A stretch of DNA of 64,000 bases from Snodgrassella sp. CFCC 13594 (lineage in GTDB: Bacteria > Pseudomonadota > Gammaproteobacteria > Burkholderiales > Neisseriaceae): the NCBI RefSeq assembly GCF_001590725.1, contig NZ_LQXR01000003.1, forward strand, positions 62,001 to 126,000, in the 5' to 3' direction. Below, piece by piece: positions 30,492-40,115 of this stretch (the first letter of the stretch is position 1; each line of letters opens with the position of its first letter). Position numbers and translations under genes: made by a program. The notes under the pieces were generated by a model. That model was not told where the DNA came from. It saw only the letters and a list, made by a program, of their open reading frames with translations, and searched no databases.

Positions 30492-31418
30492 TTACTGAGC
30501 GCCGCTGGCTGCATGAGCAGCAGGCTGATGTGTGTCGCTTTGGGCTTGCACGGCAGCAGGCATGTTGTGGTTCATGAATTTCTGAATCACATTGTTGAAC
30601 AAATTGGGATCAACTTGAGCGAAGTATTCTGGCTTATTAAATTCGCTGGGCGCCGCCAATTTATTGAAAGCCGCCATGTTGCCTAAGCTGTTGGGCGACT
30701 GTTTCACTTTGGCTACCCATTGTTCGAAGCTGGCATCATCCGGCGTGGCAATGGCGGTGAATTTCATACCAGAAAAACCAGCACCGCTGTAGCTGGATGA
30801 AATACCTTTAAACGAACCGGGTTCGCTGGCAATCAAATGGACTTTTGTCTGCATGCCTGCCATTGCATAAATTTGGCTGCCCAATTGTGGGATAAAGAAT
30901 GAATTCATGACTGAATTCGAAGTGACTTTGAATTCTACCGGTGTGTTTTGCGGAAAAGCCACTTCATTTACCGTCGCAATGCCTTGTTCTGGGTAAATAA
31001 ACAACCACTTCCAATCCAAAGAAACCACTTCGATGGTGATTGGTTTTTTATCATGATCCAAAGGACGATAAGGATCCAATGCATGAGTGGTTTTCCAAGT
31101 CAGCACGGCCAAAATAATAATAATGACCACGGGAATACCCCAAACCACGGCTTCAATTTTGTTGGAATGTGACCAATTGGGTGAGTATTTGGCATTTTGA
31201 TTGCCCGCCCGATATTTCCAAGCGAACACAAACGCCATCACAATGGCCGGAATCACCACAAGCAACATCAAGCCTAAGGCTGTAAAGATGAGCGTGCGTT
31301 GTTCCATACCGATTTGGCCTTTGGGATTGAGTAGTGCCGCATCACAGCCGCTTAACAACAGCGAGCTGGTCATGCAGGCAAGCAGTCCACCCCATTTGGC
31401 ATGCTTACTAATTCTCAT
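30492..31418 (-). CDS. cyoA: Cytochrome bo3 ubiquinol oxidase subunit II
   Basis: A 308-aa lipoprotein subunit. The signal peptide ends in the lipobox LLLSGC (Cys25). Two membrane helices ([20 protein letters not shown] and [18 protein letters not shown]) precede a periplasmic cupredoxin domain. That domain lacks CuA ligands, as in ubiquinol oxidases ([20 protein letters not shown]). GAGGTCATTAC precedes the ATG. It is first in the operon, with an FNR-like site about 85 bases upstream. Confidence 0.97.
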   Translation of the reverse strand: MRISKHAKWGGLLACMTSSLLLSGCDAALLNPKGQIGMEQRTLIFTALGLMLLVVIPAIVMAFVFAWKYRAGNQNAKYSPNWSHSNKIEAVVWGIPVVIIIILAVLTWKTTHALDPYRPLDHDKKPITIEVVSLDWKWLFIYPEQGIATVNEVAFPQNTPVEFKVTSNSVMNSFFIPQLGSQIYAMAGMQTKVHLIASEPGSFKGISSSYSGAGFSGMKFTAIATPDDASFEQWVAKVKQSPNSLGNMAAFNKLAAPSEFNKPEYFAQVDPNLFNNVIQKFMNHNMPAAVQAQSDTHQPAAHAASGAQ

Positions 31419-31502
31419 GTAATGACCTCAATACAGGAACGCTACAAACATTAAACAAATGAAAGCCGCATTTTAAGGCATCCGACCTTATACGTATATT
31501 CT

Positions 31503-31516
31503 TTGATGTGCATCAT
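31503..31516. promoter_or_regulatory. Candidate FNR/ANR-type site upstream of cyoA
   Basis: TTGATGTGCATCAT matches the FNR pattern TTGAT-N4-ATCAA at 9 of 10 fixed positions. In E. coli the cyo operon is repressed by FNR without oxygen, so a site here is biologically sensible. Confidence 0.6.
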
Positions 31517-32007
31517 AAAGTGATGAATCTATGTTTGATATACGTGAATTTCAATATTATTTAATAAAAAAATATAAATAAAATAATTAGATAGTTAATT
31601 TTGGGGAGAAGGAAAACGTTGGTTTAACTTGCCTTTACATTAATAAAAATAACAAATATTAATAAATATTAACAAATAAGTCGATTTAACCATTCCTAAT
31701 GTGACGTTCAACTGCTGATGACTCACTCCTGATTGCCAACTACTCTGTATTTTGCATTACATCTTCATAGGCTAAACTAGATTCGCTTTCATTAACGCGG
31801 GTTGCCTGAAAAGTGATTATGTGCGGAACTAAATAGCAATACTAGAGTGATTTAAAGGGCAGTTTTGCTATTTGTATGCCTTTATTTGTCCTAGCGTAGT
31901 AAAGCATGGATGCATAAGTATCAATCAACGCCATGCTATTGCTCGGCATACTGGCTCGCCACACTATGCGCACTTACCTATCATTTAACCGGGTTTAACG
32001 GCAAAAA

Positions 32008-32031
32008 TTGCCTGAATTGGGTTACAGGCAA
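32008..32031. terminator. Small hairpin upstream of lolC/E
   Basis: TTGCCTG and CAGGCAA form a 7-bp stem in the short leader before the start at 32084. No T-run follows. Its role is uncertain. Confidence 0.35.
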
Positions 32032-32083
32032 CATGGGCTCGGTTAGAATCTAGGCTTTGTCTCAATTCAGTTAGTGAAATTTC

Positions 32084-33334
32084 ATGGCTTCTCTAGAAAC
32101 CTGGATTGGTTTGCGCTATTTGCGCGCCAAAAAACGCAATGGTTTTATGTCTTTTATTACATTGATTTCTATTGCTGGCATTGCTTTGGGGGTGACGGCC
32201 TTGATTGTCGTGTTGTCGGTAATGAATGGCTTTCAAAAGGAAATACGCAGTCAGCTTTTGAGTGTAGCACCACATGCCGAGTTGGGTTTTTTCCCTAATA
32301 GCATTGATCAGAATTGGCAGGATTTACAAAAATTGGTGGCGGGTAAAACCAGTGTTCTGGCTTCTGCACCTTATGTGGCAGACCAAGCTTTGCTGGCCAA
32401 TGCGGGTGAAGTACGGGGTGTTCAAATCCGCGGCATTGACCCTGCCTTGGAGGGAAAGGTGGTGGATTATGGTAAGAATATGCCCAAAGGCCATTTTGCC
32501 GACTTGAGGGCGGGTGAGTTCGATATTATTTTAGGCAAGGATTTGGCCGATGCGCTGGGTGCTGCTATGGGCGATAAAATTACTGTGATCACGCCCGATG
32601 GTAATGTGACTCCCGCAGGTATGGTTCCCAGACTTAAGCAGTTTACAGTGGTGGGCTTGGTGAAAACCAATATTTATGAAGTAGACAACACGCTGGCGCT
32701 CACCAACATCAAAGATGCGCAGGTTTTGTATCGAATGGGCGATGCGGTCAGTGGTTTACGTTTGAAGCTGGCCGACCCGCAAAATGCACCGTCGCTGATT
32801 CAAGGCATTGTGCCACCTTCTTTGCAAAGCCAGGTGTGGATACGTGATTGGACATTCCAGAATCGCAGCTACTTTGAAGCGGTGCAACTGGAAAAGCGCA
32901 TGATGTTTATTATTTTGTTGCTGATCATTGCCGTAGCGGCATTCAATTTGGTGTCATCCTTAGTGATGGCGGTGACAGAAAAGCAAGCCGATATTGCCAT
33001 TTTGCGGACATTGGGTTTGTCACCGGGTGGGGTGATGCGGATATTCATGATACAAGGTGCGGTTGCTGGTTTCTTGGGAACGTTGATTGGCGTGGTGTGC
33101 GGCGTGGTGCTGGGCATTAACGTGGGTCATATTGTGGCTTTTTTTGAAAAGCTCACGGGCCATCATCTGATTAATTCTCAAGTATATTTCATCAATTATC
33201 TACCTTCCAATGTGGAAACATCGGATGTTTTGACCATTGCTGTGATTTCGTTATCATTGGCATTTTTGGCAACGCTCTACCCAAGCTGGCGTGCAGCCAA
33301 AACTCAACCAGCAGAGGCTTTGCGTTATGAATGA
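32084..33334 (+). CDS. Lipoprotein-releasing ABC transporter permease LolC/LolE
   Basis: Inner-membrane subunit of the Lol system, which extracts lipoproteins for LolA. The 416 aa and four-helix FtsX-like layout fit: helix 1 in [20 protein letters not shown], a large periplasmic domain, then three C-terminal helices ([20 protein letters not shown] onward). Many betaproteobacteria have a single LolC/E-type permease (LolF), so I leave the symbol blank. The stop overlaps the start of lolD by eight bases. Confidence 0.93.
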   Translation: MASLETWIGLRYLRAKKRNGFMSFITLISIAGIALGVTALIVVLSVMNGFQKEIRSQLLSVAPHAELGFFPNSIDQNWQDLQKLVAGKTSVLASAPYVADQALLANAGEVRGVQIRGIDPALEGKVVDYGKNMPKGHFADLRAGEFDIILGKDLADALGAAMGDKITVITPDGNVTPAGMVPRLKQFTVVGLVKTNIYEVDNTLALTNIKDAQVLYRMGDAVSGLRLKLADPQNAPSLIQGIVPPSLQSQVWIRDWTFQNRSYFEAVQLEKRMMFIILLLIIAVAAFNLVSSLVMAVTEKQADIAILRTLGLSPGGVMRIFMIQGAVAGFLGTLIGVVCGVVLGINVGHIVAFFEKLTGHHLINSQVYFINYLPSNVETSDVLTIAVISLSLAFLATLYPSWRAAKTQPAEALRYE

Positions 33335-34031
33335 TAGGGTGAATCAAGACGTGGTCATTGATTGCGTGGATGTGTGTAAAAGTTATGATGATGGGCATTT
33401 ACGTGTGGATGTATTGGCCCATTTGAACTTGCGGGTGTGTCGTGGTCAGAGTGTGAGCATTGTGGGGGCATCGGGCAGCGGTAAATCTACTTTGTTGCAT
33501 TTACTCGGTGGTTTGGATAAACCCACTTCAGGCAGCCTTAAATTAATGGGCCAAGATTTAGCTGGGTTGAGCCAGGCACAAGTGGGCCATTTGCGTAACC
33601 AATATTTGGGTTTTGTGTATCAGTTTCATCACTTACTGCCCGAATTTACAGCGCTGGAAAATGTAATGATGCCTTTGTTAATCGGCAAGCGACCAAAGGC
33701 CGAGGCGGAAGCTGCCGCTGCGGTCATGTTGGATAAAGTGGGGCTGAAGCAGCGTATGCAGCACCGGCCCAGTGAACTGTCTGGCGGCGAGCGCCAGCGT
33801 GCCGCCATTGCCCGGGCACTGGTGAACAATCCGTCTTGCGTCTTGGCAGATGAGCCCACGGGTAATTTGGATCGAAAAAATGCGGCCAATGTATTGGATT
33901 TGATGCTCGATTTGAAAACAGAATTGAATACCAGCTTGGTGGTGGTGACTCACGACGAAGATTTGGCCGAGCGTTTTGAATCGGTGCTGACGGTTGATGA
34001 AGGCGGGCTGAAAACTTTTCAGGCTGCCTAA
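33327..34031 (+). CDS. lolD: Lipoprotein-releasing ABC transporter ATP-binding protein
   Basis: Cytoplasmic ATPase of the Lol complex, 234 aa. Walker A is [20 protein letters not shown], the ABC signature is LSGGERQR, Walker B is [12 protein letters not shown], and the H-loop is [11 protein letters not shown]. The start [11 protein letters not shown] at 33327 lies within the end of lolC/E; the open frame reaches further upstream but that part is not family-like. An exact uptake sequence lies inside. Confidence 0.97.
   Translation: MNDRVNQDVVIDCVDVCKSYDDGHLRVDVLAHLNLRVCRGQSVSIVGASGSGKSTLLHLLGGLDKPTSGSLKLMGQDLAGLSQAQVGHLRNQYLGFVYQFHHLLPEFTALENVMMPLLIGKRPKAEAEAAAAVMLDKVGLKQRMQHRPSELSGGERQRAAIARALVNNPSCVLADEPTGNLDRKNAANVLDLMLDLKTELNTSLVVVTHDEDLAERFESVLTVDEGGLKTFQAA
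33527..33538 (-). repeat. DNA uptake sequence inside lolD
   Basis: Exact TTCAGGCAGCCT. Confidence 0.85.
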
Positions 34032-34062
34032 ATGATTTGGTTTTCTGGGCTTAAGGGCGTAT

Positions 34063-35883
34063 ATGTTGGATGACGCACAGATGGGTATGTCTCCTGATCG
34101 TGCAGCCGATAGCACATCAGCAGCAGCACAAGTGCTGGTAGAGCGGGTGTTAGGGGCGCGAGCGCCGGATGAATGGTCTGTGCTTGCGCCTTGGGTAGAG
34201 GCGTTATTTTTGGCCTTGGCCGCCGGCCACAGCTGCGTACGTTTGAAGTCGACACAGGATAAATTATTGTTGCAGCAAGCCCCTACGTTGGTGGGTAAAG
34301 GCGGTGATATTGTGCCTTTCGTGGTGCAAGATGGCCGTTTGTATTTGGGCCGGGTATGGCAGTTGGAGCAAGACATTGCGAGGCATCTGGTGCGCTTGGC
34401 CCGCGCTACAGTGGATGCAGTTGACATACCTACGGCGCGAGCCTGTTTGGCCGCTTGGTTCGGTGGTATTGGGGCCGAGACCCAGCAGCAGGCTGCCGCG
34501 CTGGCTTTGTGGCAACCTTTCATGCTCATCAATGGTGGCCCCGGTACGGGTAAAACCACCACGGTAGCCAAACTACTGGCGCTGATTTGCCAAAGTGCTT
34601 GGCACAGAAATGGATGGCCACGCATTGCGCTGGCTGCACCCACGGGCAAAGCCGCAGCGCACATGGCTCAATCCTTGCATGCAGCGTTGGCTGGTTTTTC
34701 AATATCGACTACAGTATCAACCTATTTGCGTACATTAGAAGGACAAACGGTGCATCGCTTGTTGCAACTGCGCCCACCGTTATTGCGCAGTCCGTTTGGC
34801 CCAAATCAAACCTTGCCCATTGATATTTTGGTCATCGATGAAGCGTCTATGCTGGATTTGTCGTTGCTGAGCGCTTTACTCAATGCGCTGCGCACGGGGA
34901 CGCGTGTCATTTTGTTGGGTGATGCTAACCAGTTGCCGGCGGTGGGTGCTGGTGATGTGTTGAGTGCATTGGCTCAACCCACGGCAATGGATGAGGTGTT
35001 GGCGACAAAATTGACTGCTTTGTTGCCCGAAGCCACATGGCCAGTCCAAGCTACGCCTGCGCCTTTGTCCAGCCATGTGATGACACTCACGTATAGCCAC
35101 CGATTTTCCGATGAAGGAGGTATTGGTGTGTTAGCGAGTGCAGTGATGCGGGGCGATGTTGAAGCAATGGCTGCTGCATTTGCGCAAAACCCTGATGATT
35201 TGGTTTGGCATCCACGTGCTATCCCGAGCTTATGTGCGCCATTGTATGCATTTCAGGCAGCCTATTGGCAAGCAGTGGCCGAACACAATGTGGCGTTGAC
35301 TTTTACATTGCTGGAAAAGATCATGCTGCTGTCGGTATGGCGTCGTGATGCAGCCGCATTTAATCTTGCCTATCGGCAATTTTTAATGAGGCATGGTCAT
35401 GACGCTCAAGCGCGCTGGTTTGCTGGGTTGCCGATCATGGTCACGCAAAATGATTACAGCGTGGGTCTCTATAATGGTGATATGGGTGTGGTGATGGCGG
35501 CGGAAAATGGCCAATTGATGGCGTATTTCCCTCATGGCCAAAGCGCTTGGCGCCCGCTCAGTTTAAGCCGACTGCCTGAACACAGTGATGCTTTCGCTAT
35601 TACTGTGCACAAAAGCCAAGGCTCCGAGTATGAGACTGTGTGGCTGCTGGCGCCAGAAGAGGCGTTGGTTGCAGATGATTCTCATGTTTTGTTTGACCGC
35701 GCTTTGTTGTACACCGCATTGACACGAGCCAAGCAGCGTTTCGTGTTTTGCGGCGCGCCTGCACAGTTGTTTCAGGCAGCCCAAACCCAGCACCAACGGT
35801 TGAGTGGTTTGCGAGCCGCATTGAAACGCCAATACCAGCGTCTCCAACCCGCCCCAGATGAGCTCAATGAGCGAGAAGAATGA
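34063..35883 (+). CDS. recD: Exodeoxyribonuclease V alpha subunit
   Basis: RecD, the 5'-3' helicase motor of RecBCD, which processes double-strand breaks. The 606 aa match E. coli RecD (608). Motif I is INGGPGTGKTTTVAKLLAL; also visible are LAAPTGKAAAHMAQSL, DEASMLDLSLL, LLGDANQLPAVGAGDVL, and the C-terminal AITVHKSQGSEYETVW and YTALTRAKQRFVFCG. recB and recC are not in the window, so recD stands apart, downstream of lolD. The start is weakly supported. An exact uptake sequence lies inside. Confidence 0.95.
   Translation: MLDDAQMGMSPDRAADSTSAAAQVLVERVLGARAPDEWSVLAPWVEALFLALAAGHSCVRLKSTQDKLLLQQAPTLVGKGGDIVPFVVQDGRLYLGRVWQLEQDIARHLVRLARATVDAVDIPTARACLAAWFGGIGAETQQQAAALALWQPFMLINGGPGTGKTTTVAKLLALICQSAWHRNGWPRIALAAPTGKAAAHMAQSLHAALAGFSISTTVSTYLRTLEGQTVHRLLQLRPPLLRSPFGPNQTLPIDILVIDEASMLDLSLLSALLNALRTGTRVILLGDANQLPAVGAGDVLSALAQPTAMDEVLATKLTALLPEATWPVQATPAPLSSHVMTLTYSHRFSDEGGIGVLASAVMRGDVEAMAAAFAQNPDDLVWHPRAIPSLCAPLYAFQAAYWQAVAEHNVALTFTLLEKIMLLSVWRRDAAAFNLAYRQFLMRHGHDAQARWFAGLPIMVTQNDYSVGLYNGDMGVVMAAENGQLMAYFPHGQSAWRPLSLSRLPEHSDAFAITVHKSQGSEYETVWLLAPEEALVADDSHVLFDRALLYTALTRAKQRFVFCGAPAQLFQAAQTQHQRLSGLRAALKRQYQRLQPAPDELNEREE
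35252..35263 (-). repeat. DNA uptake sequence inside recD
   Basis: Exact TTCAGGCAGCCT. Confidence 0.85.
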
Positions 35884-35927
35884 AAGTATGGTGGTTGTCT
35901 TGGGCATAATAAAAGCCTAAACAATAT

Positions 35928-35956
35928 AAAAGCCGCTGTGTTGAACAGCGGCTTTT
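35928..35956. terminator. Bidirectional terminator between recD and secF
   Basis: AAAAGCCGCTG and CAGCGGCTTTT form an 11-bp stem with A- and T-ends, between convergent genes. Confidence 0.9.
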
Positions 35957-35973
35957 GTTTGGTTGAGTCAAGA

Positions 35974-36908
35974 CTACACCACGGCTTCTTCTTTACGTTT
36001 GGTGGGTTTATGTAGGTTTTGGCGATTGACACCAAACATCAGCAGCAATGGGCTGGCCACCAGTACTGAAGAGTAAATACCAAAGACGATGCCGATGGTC
36101 AGTGCCATGGCAAAGCCGTGTAGCGCCGCGCCACCAAACACCAGCATGGAAATAACCATGGCTTCGGTAGAACCGTGGGTAATAATGGTTCGGCTCATGG
36201 TGGCGGTGATGGCGTTATCGATAATTTCGGGGACACTGTGGCCGCGCATGTGTGGTTTGCGAAAGTTTTCACGAATGCGGTCGAACACCACCACAGACTC
36301 ATTCACTGAGTAGCCCAATACCGCTAAGACGCCGGCCAAAACCGTCAGTGAAAATTCCCACTGAAACAAGGCAAAACAGCCGAGAATAATCACGACGTCG
36401 TGCATATTGGCAATGATGGCGGATACCGCAAAACGCCATTCAAAGCGCACTGATAAATAAATCACAATGCCAATCACCACCATACCCAAAGCCAATAAAC
36501 CATGCGTTACCAGCTCTTCTCCCACTTGTGGGCCAATAAATTCCACTTGGCGCAAGCGATATCGGCGTGTTTTTGCTTGAGTAAACTCATCACTTGGTTG
36601 GACAAAGCGGCGGAGCTAATGCCTTCTTTATTGGGCAGGCGAATCATTACTTGCTTGTTGGTGCCCAAAGCCTGTACTTGGACCTCACCCATGTGCAAAC
36701 CGTCTAATTCCTGGCGTACTTGGTTGAGGTCTATGCTTTGTTGCGATTCCACTTCCATGACTGTACCACCGGTGAATTCCACCGAATAGTTCAAGCCTTT
36801 GGTGACCAGAAAAAACACCGCAATAATGAAGGTAATCAGCGATATGGCCGTGGTGAGCTTGCCGTAGCTCATAAACGGGATGTCGCGTTTGATTCTGAAA
36901 AATTCCAT
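35974..36908 (-). CDS. secF: Protein translocase subunit SecF, split by a one-base deletion
   Basis: Inner-membrane partner of SecD that uses the proton gradient to help preproteins leave SecYEG. The first reading from 36908 (MEFFRIKRDIPFMSYGK) holds helix 1 and the periplasmic domain (YSVEFTGGTVMEVE). It then goes out of frame at 36554-36555 and stops at 36507. The second reading (RQVEFIGPQVGEELVTHGLL) holds the remaining helices and DRIRENFRK. One extra T (GCT TTG CGC CAA) joins them as DIALRQVEFIGPQVG and gives 311 aa, the normal size. It lies downstream of secD. Confidence 0.94.
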
Positions 36909-36914
36909 GATGCA

Positions 36915-38765
36915 TTATTCCTTTACTGTCTTGGTGGCTTTTTCTGGAATCCAGATATGGCCAATGGACAGGGTTTTCAGTTTACGGCGACGGCCGTACC
37001 ACAGATTGACGAATGCACGGGAAACCACCACAGATGAAAACATAGATGTCAGAATCCCCAAGCAATGGACCACGGCAAAGCCGCGCACAGGGCCCGAGCC
37101 GAAGATCAGCAAGGCAATACCGGCAATTAGGGATGTGATGTTGGAATCGACAATCGTGTGCCAAGCATGCTCATAGCCCGCATTGATGGCCATTTGCGGT
37201 GAGTTGCCATGGCGTAATTCTTCGCGAATGCGTTCGTTAATCAAGACATTCGAATCAATCGCCATCCCCAGTGTAAGGGCAATAGCGGCGATGCCCGGTA
37301 GTGTGAGTGTGGCTTGTAGTGCAGATAAAATAGCAATCAAGAACAACAGGTTACACGATAAAGCCAGCACCGAGAAGACACCAAACATGCGGTAGTAGAG
37401 CATCATGAACAATGCCACCACCACAAAGCCCCATAAGGTAGAGTGGAAGCCTTTGCTGATGTTTTCTTTACCCAGTGATGGGCCAATGGTGCGCTCTTCG
37501 ATGATTTTCATGGGTGCCGCCAAAGAGCCCGCGCGCAACAGCAAGGCTGTATCATTGGCTTCAGCGCTGCTCATGCTGCCTGAAATAATGGTGCGGCCGT
37601 TGGGAATGGGCTCATTGATGACGGGTGCTGTTACCACTTCCGCTTTGCCTTGATCAATCAGTACCATGGCCATGCGTTTGCCTACATTATTGCGGGTGAG
37701 ATCGGCAAAAATACTGGCACCGCTACCATCAAAAGTAACGCTCACGCCCGGCTGGCCGTTTTGATTGAAATCAGGTTGGGCATTGCTGATGTTGTCGCCA
37801 GTGAGTTCGACTTGTTTATTCACCAAAGTAGGTGGGCCATTACCCGCAGATGGCAGCAATTCATAACCAGCCGGTATTGTGCCTTGGGCAGCCTGTTGCA
37901 ATAAAGCAGGATCGTCCGACACCATGCGTACCTGCAAAGTGGCGGTACGACCTATGATGTCCTTCGCTTTAGCGGTGTCTTGCACCCCTGGTAGTTGCAC
38001 CACGATGCGATCGGCGCCAGCTTGTTGGATAATTGGTTCCGCCACGCCCAGTTCGTTGACACGGTTGTGCAGGGTGTTGATGTTTTGTTTCACTGCATCT
38101 TCACGAATTTTGGCCATGGCCTGATCAGTTAGACTGATGACCAATCGGTTGCCATCGGTAGTCAACGTGGCTTGAGGTAGATTTTGCTGCAATTTGGGTA
38201 AGGCTTTTTGTACATCATCGGCTGCCTGAAAAGGCACCACGACCGTTTGACCATTTCGCACCATGTCGCCGCTGCGGATCTGCATTTGACGCAGTTGACG
38301 ACGCACATCGCTGGCGTAGCTGTCTAACGTTTTTTGAATTGCTGCAGCCATGTCAACCTGCATGGTGAAATGCACACCACCGCGCAAGTCCAAGCCTAAA
38401 AACATCGGGCGTGCGTTGATTTGTGCCATCCATTGCGGGGTGTTGGCGAGCAAATTGAGTGCCACGATATAACCTTCACCAAATTGGCTGGCAATTGCAT
38501 CGCGTGCTTTCAATTGAGTATCGGTGTCGGCAAAACGCACTTTCAGGCTGCCATCATTGATGAACATACCTTGATCTTGGATGTGTGCGGCTGCCAGTGC
38601 TTGCTTGACGGTATTTTCAGTATTTTCGTCTATGCTGATGGCTTGACGGTTGGTGGAGATTTGCACTGCCGGAATTTCGCCAAAGAAATTGGGAATGGTA
38701 TAGAGCAAGCCCAAAATCAAGGTAAAGGCAATCAGCAGGTATTTCCACAAGGGGTAACGGTTCAT
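36915..38765 (-). CDS. secD: Protein translocase subunit SecD
   Basis: A 616-aa RND-like subunit of the Sec accessory complex SecDF-YajC. The start MNRYPLWKYLLIAFTLILG at 38765 places the first helix at the N-terminus. The P1 periplasmic domain contains GLDLRGGVHFTMQVD. The C-terminal six-helix part includes GMAIDSNVLINERIREELRH, with the conserved Asp and Arg of the proton path. It lies between yajC and secF in the usual order. Confidence 0.97.
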   Translation of the reverse strand: MNRYPLWKYLLIAFTLILGLLYTIPNFFGEIPAVQISTNRQAISIDENTENTVKQALAAAHIQDQGMFINDGSLKVRFADTDTQLKARDAIASQFGEGYIVALNLLANTPQWMAQINARPMFLGLDLRGGVHFTMQVDMAAAIQKTLDSYASDVRRQLRQMQIRSGDMVRNGQTVVVPFQAADDVQKALPKLQQNLPQATLTTDGNRLVISLTDQAMAKIREDAVKQNINTLHNRVNELGVAEPIIQQAGADRIVVQLPGVQDTAKAKDIIGRTATLQVRMVSDDPALLQQAAQGTIPAGYELLPSAGNGPPTLVNKQVELTGDNISNAQPDFNQNGQPGVSVTFDGSGASIFADLTRNNVGKRMAMVLIDQGKAEVVTAPVINEPIPNGRTIISGSMSSAEANDTALLLRAGSLAAPMKIIEERTIGPSLGKENISKGFHSTLWGFVVVALFMMLYYRMFGVFSVLALSCNLLFLIAILSALQATLTLPGIAAIALTLGMAIDSNVLINERIREELRHGNSPQMAINAGYEHAWHTIVDSNITSLIAGIALLIFGSGPVRGFAVVHCLGILTSMFSSVVVSRAFVNLWYGRRRKLKTLSIGHIWIPEKATKTVKE

Positions 38766-38846
38766 ACTATGACCAACCTTGCTGGGTGAAAAACAACTCA
38801 GATAAATGCCGCAACACCATGGCTGCGGCAAAATAAACCAATGCGA

Positions 38847-39146
38847 TTAAGCTTGAACTTTGCTGCTGATGGCGGCACGTTCCACTTCTACTTCCACATT
38901 GGGGGCAATTTCTACTGTGAAAAATTGTTCGCCGATTTTGGTGATTTTGCCAGCGATGCCAGAATTGGTGATGATTTTGTCACCCTTTTTTAACTCACCC
39001 AGCATTTTTTGGTGCAGTTTGAATTTCTTCTGCTGCGGGCGCATGATTAAAAAGTAAAATACAAACAAAATCAATACCAGAGGTGCAAACTGCATCAACA
39101 TGCTCGGTGATGCAACGGCATCGGCGGCGTAGGCAAAATCAATCAT
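38847..39146 (-). CDS. yajC: Preprotein translocase subunit YajC
   Basis: A 99-aa single-helix subunit of SecDF-YajC. The start MIDFAYAADAVASPSML at 39146 follows GGAGTCTACC. The helix is FAPLVLILFVFYFLIMRPQQ, followed by the conserved KLHQKMLGELKKGDKIITNS and GIAGKI. It heads yajC-secD-secF. Confidence 0.96.
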   Translation of the reverse strand: MIDFAYAADAVASPSMLMQFAPLVLILFVFYFLIMRPQQKKFKLHQKMLGELKKGDKIITNSGIAGKITKIGEQFFTVEIAPNVEVEVERAAISSKVQA

Positions 39147-39273
39147 GGTAGACTCCAAAACAAATGAGAAAGGATGAACTGCAATCTTTAGAATCAGCCA
39201 TTGTAATCGGAGACTCTATTTTTTTCTAGCTTTGCGGTGCAATTCCCTTTGGTTATATCTCGACCACATCTAA

Positions 39274-39951
39274 TTACACCAGCCCAAGTGCTGCCAGTGA
39301 AGTGGTGTGGTGGCGGGTGACAATGAAATGATCCAATAACACGATGTCGAGTAAGGCCAAGGCTTGCTTAAGGATGCTCGTGAATTCAATATCAGCACTG
39401 GATGGCTGTTGAGTTTGGCCCGGATGATTGTGTGCCAGTATGATGGCTGGCGCATGGTGAAGCAAAGCCAGTCTTGCGATTTCGCGGATATAAACGGTGT
39501 TTTGGTTGACAGTGCCGCGTGCTAGCTCAATGGTTTGAATCAGCTGATGTTGTTGGTTAAGCAGCAGCGCAATACACACTTCCACTTGTTCCCCACCCAA
39601 TTGCAGTCGCAGATAGTCAGCCACGATTTGTGGTCGGTTTAATAAAGGAGCGCTACTCAGGTCTTCGTGCAAAATGCGGCGACCAATTTCTTTGACCACA
39701 GCAAACTGCGTGAAACTGGCGATGCCCATGCCTTTAACGGCAGTGAGCTCGGATAAGTTCGTGCTCATGAGTGCGCTCAGGCTGCCAAAACGGTTGATCA
39801 AGTGTCTGGCCAAATCCACGGCACTCATGCCAACAATGCCGGTGCGCAACAAAATGGCCAGGAGCTCAGCATCACTTAATGAAGTAGAACCCAATTGCAA
39901 TAATTTTTCTCGAGGCCGTTCGCCTTCAGGCCAGTGTTTGATGCTCATCAT
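39274..39951 (-). CDS. radC: RadC/YeeS family JAB-domain protein
   Basis: A 225-aa RadC-family protein: an N-terminal helix-hairpin-helix part (LSALMSTNLSELTAVKGMG) and a C-terminal JAB/MPN-like domain with the metal motif AHNHPGQTQQPSSAD (HxH...D). Despite its name, its role in DNA repair is unproven. CAGGAGTAG precedes the double ATG. It stands alone between yajC and rarA on the same strand. Confidence 0.93.
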   Translation of the reverse strand: MMSIKHWPEGERPREKLLQLGSTSLSDAELLAILLRTGIVGMSAVDLARHLINRFGSLSALMSTNLSELTAVKGMGIASFTQFAVVKEIGRRILHEDLSSAPLLNRPQIVADYLRLQLGGEQVEVCIALLLNQQHQLIQTIELARGTVNQNTVYIREIARLALLHHAPAIILAHNHPGQTQQPSSADIEFTSILKQALALLDIVLLDHFIVTRHHTTSLAALGLV

Positions 39952-40014
39952 CTACTCCTGAAGCGCCGCCAGGTGTTGATTGATGATAAATGAATTTTGG
40001 CAATGGGTAAATGC

Positions 40015-40040
40015 GATTTAGATTGGATTTAGATTGGATT
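40015..40040. repeat. Short tandem repeat between radC and rarA
   Basis: The 11-mer GATTTAGATTG occurs twice head to tail, followed by a partial third copy (GATT). Such a tract could change copy number. Confidence 0.7.
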
Positions 40041-40115
40041 AACTTAGGAATAGCAGAGGGTTATGAGGCGGATGGCAGTGATTGGGCTGCCTGAAAAATA
40101 TACCCCAATTGACTA

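Larger units (their letters stand above)
31419..32083. other. 665-base intergenic region upstream of cyoA and lolC/E
   Basis: Very AT-rich between about 31490 and 31690, with the FNR-like site at 31503-31516. The right half contains partial uptake sequences and a small hairpin (32008-32031) just before lolC/E. I find no coding sequence or RNA gene that I can support. It must hold the divergent promoters of the cyo operon and lolC/E. Confidence 0.6.

Noticed and set aside
33678..34664. A 328-codon minus-strand frame opposite lolD and recD
   Set aside because: Cysteine-, alanine- and serine-rich translation with no domain pattern, lying opposite two firm genes.
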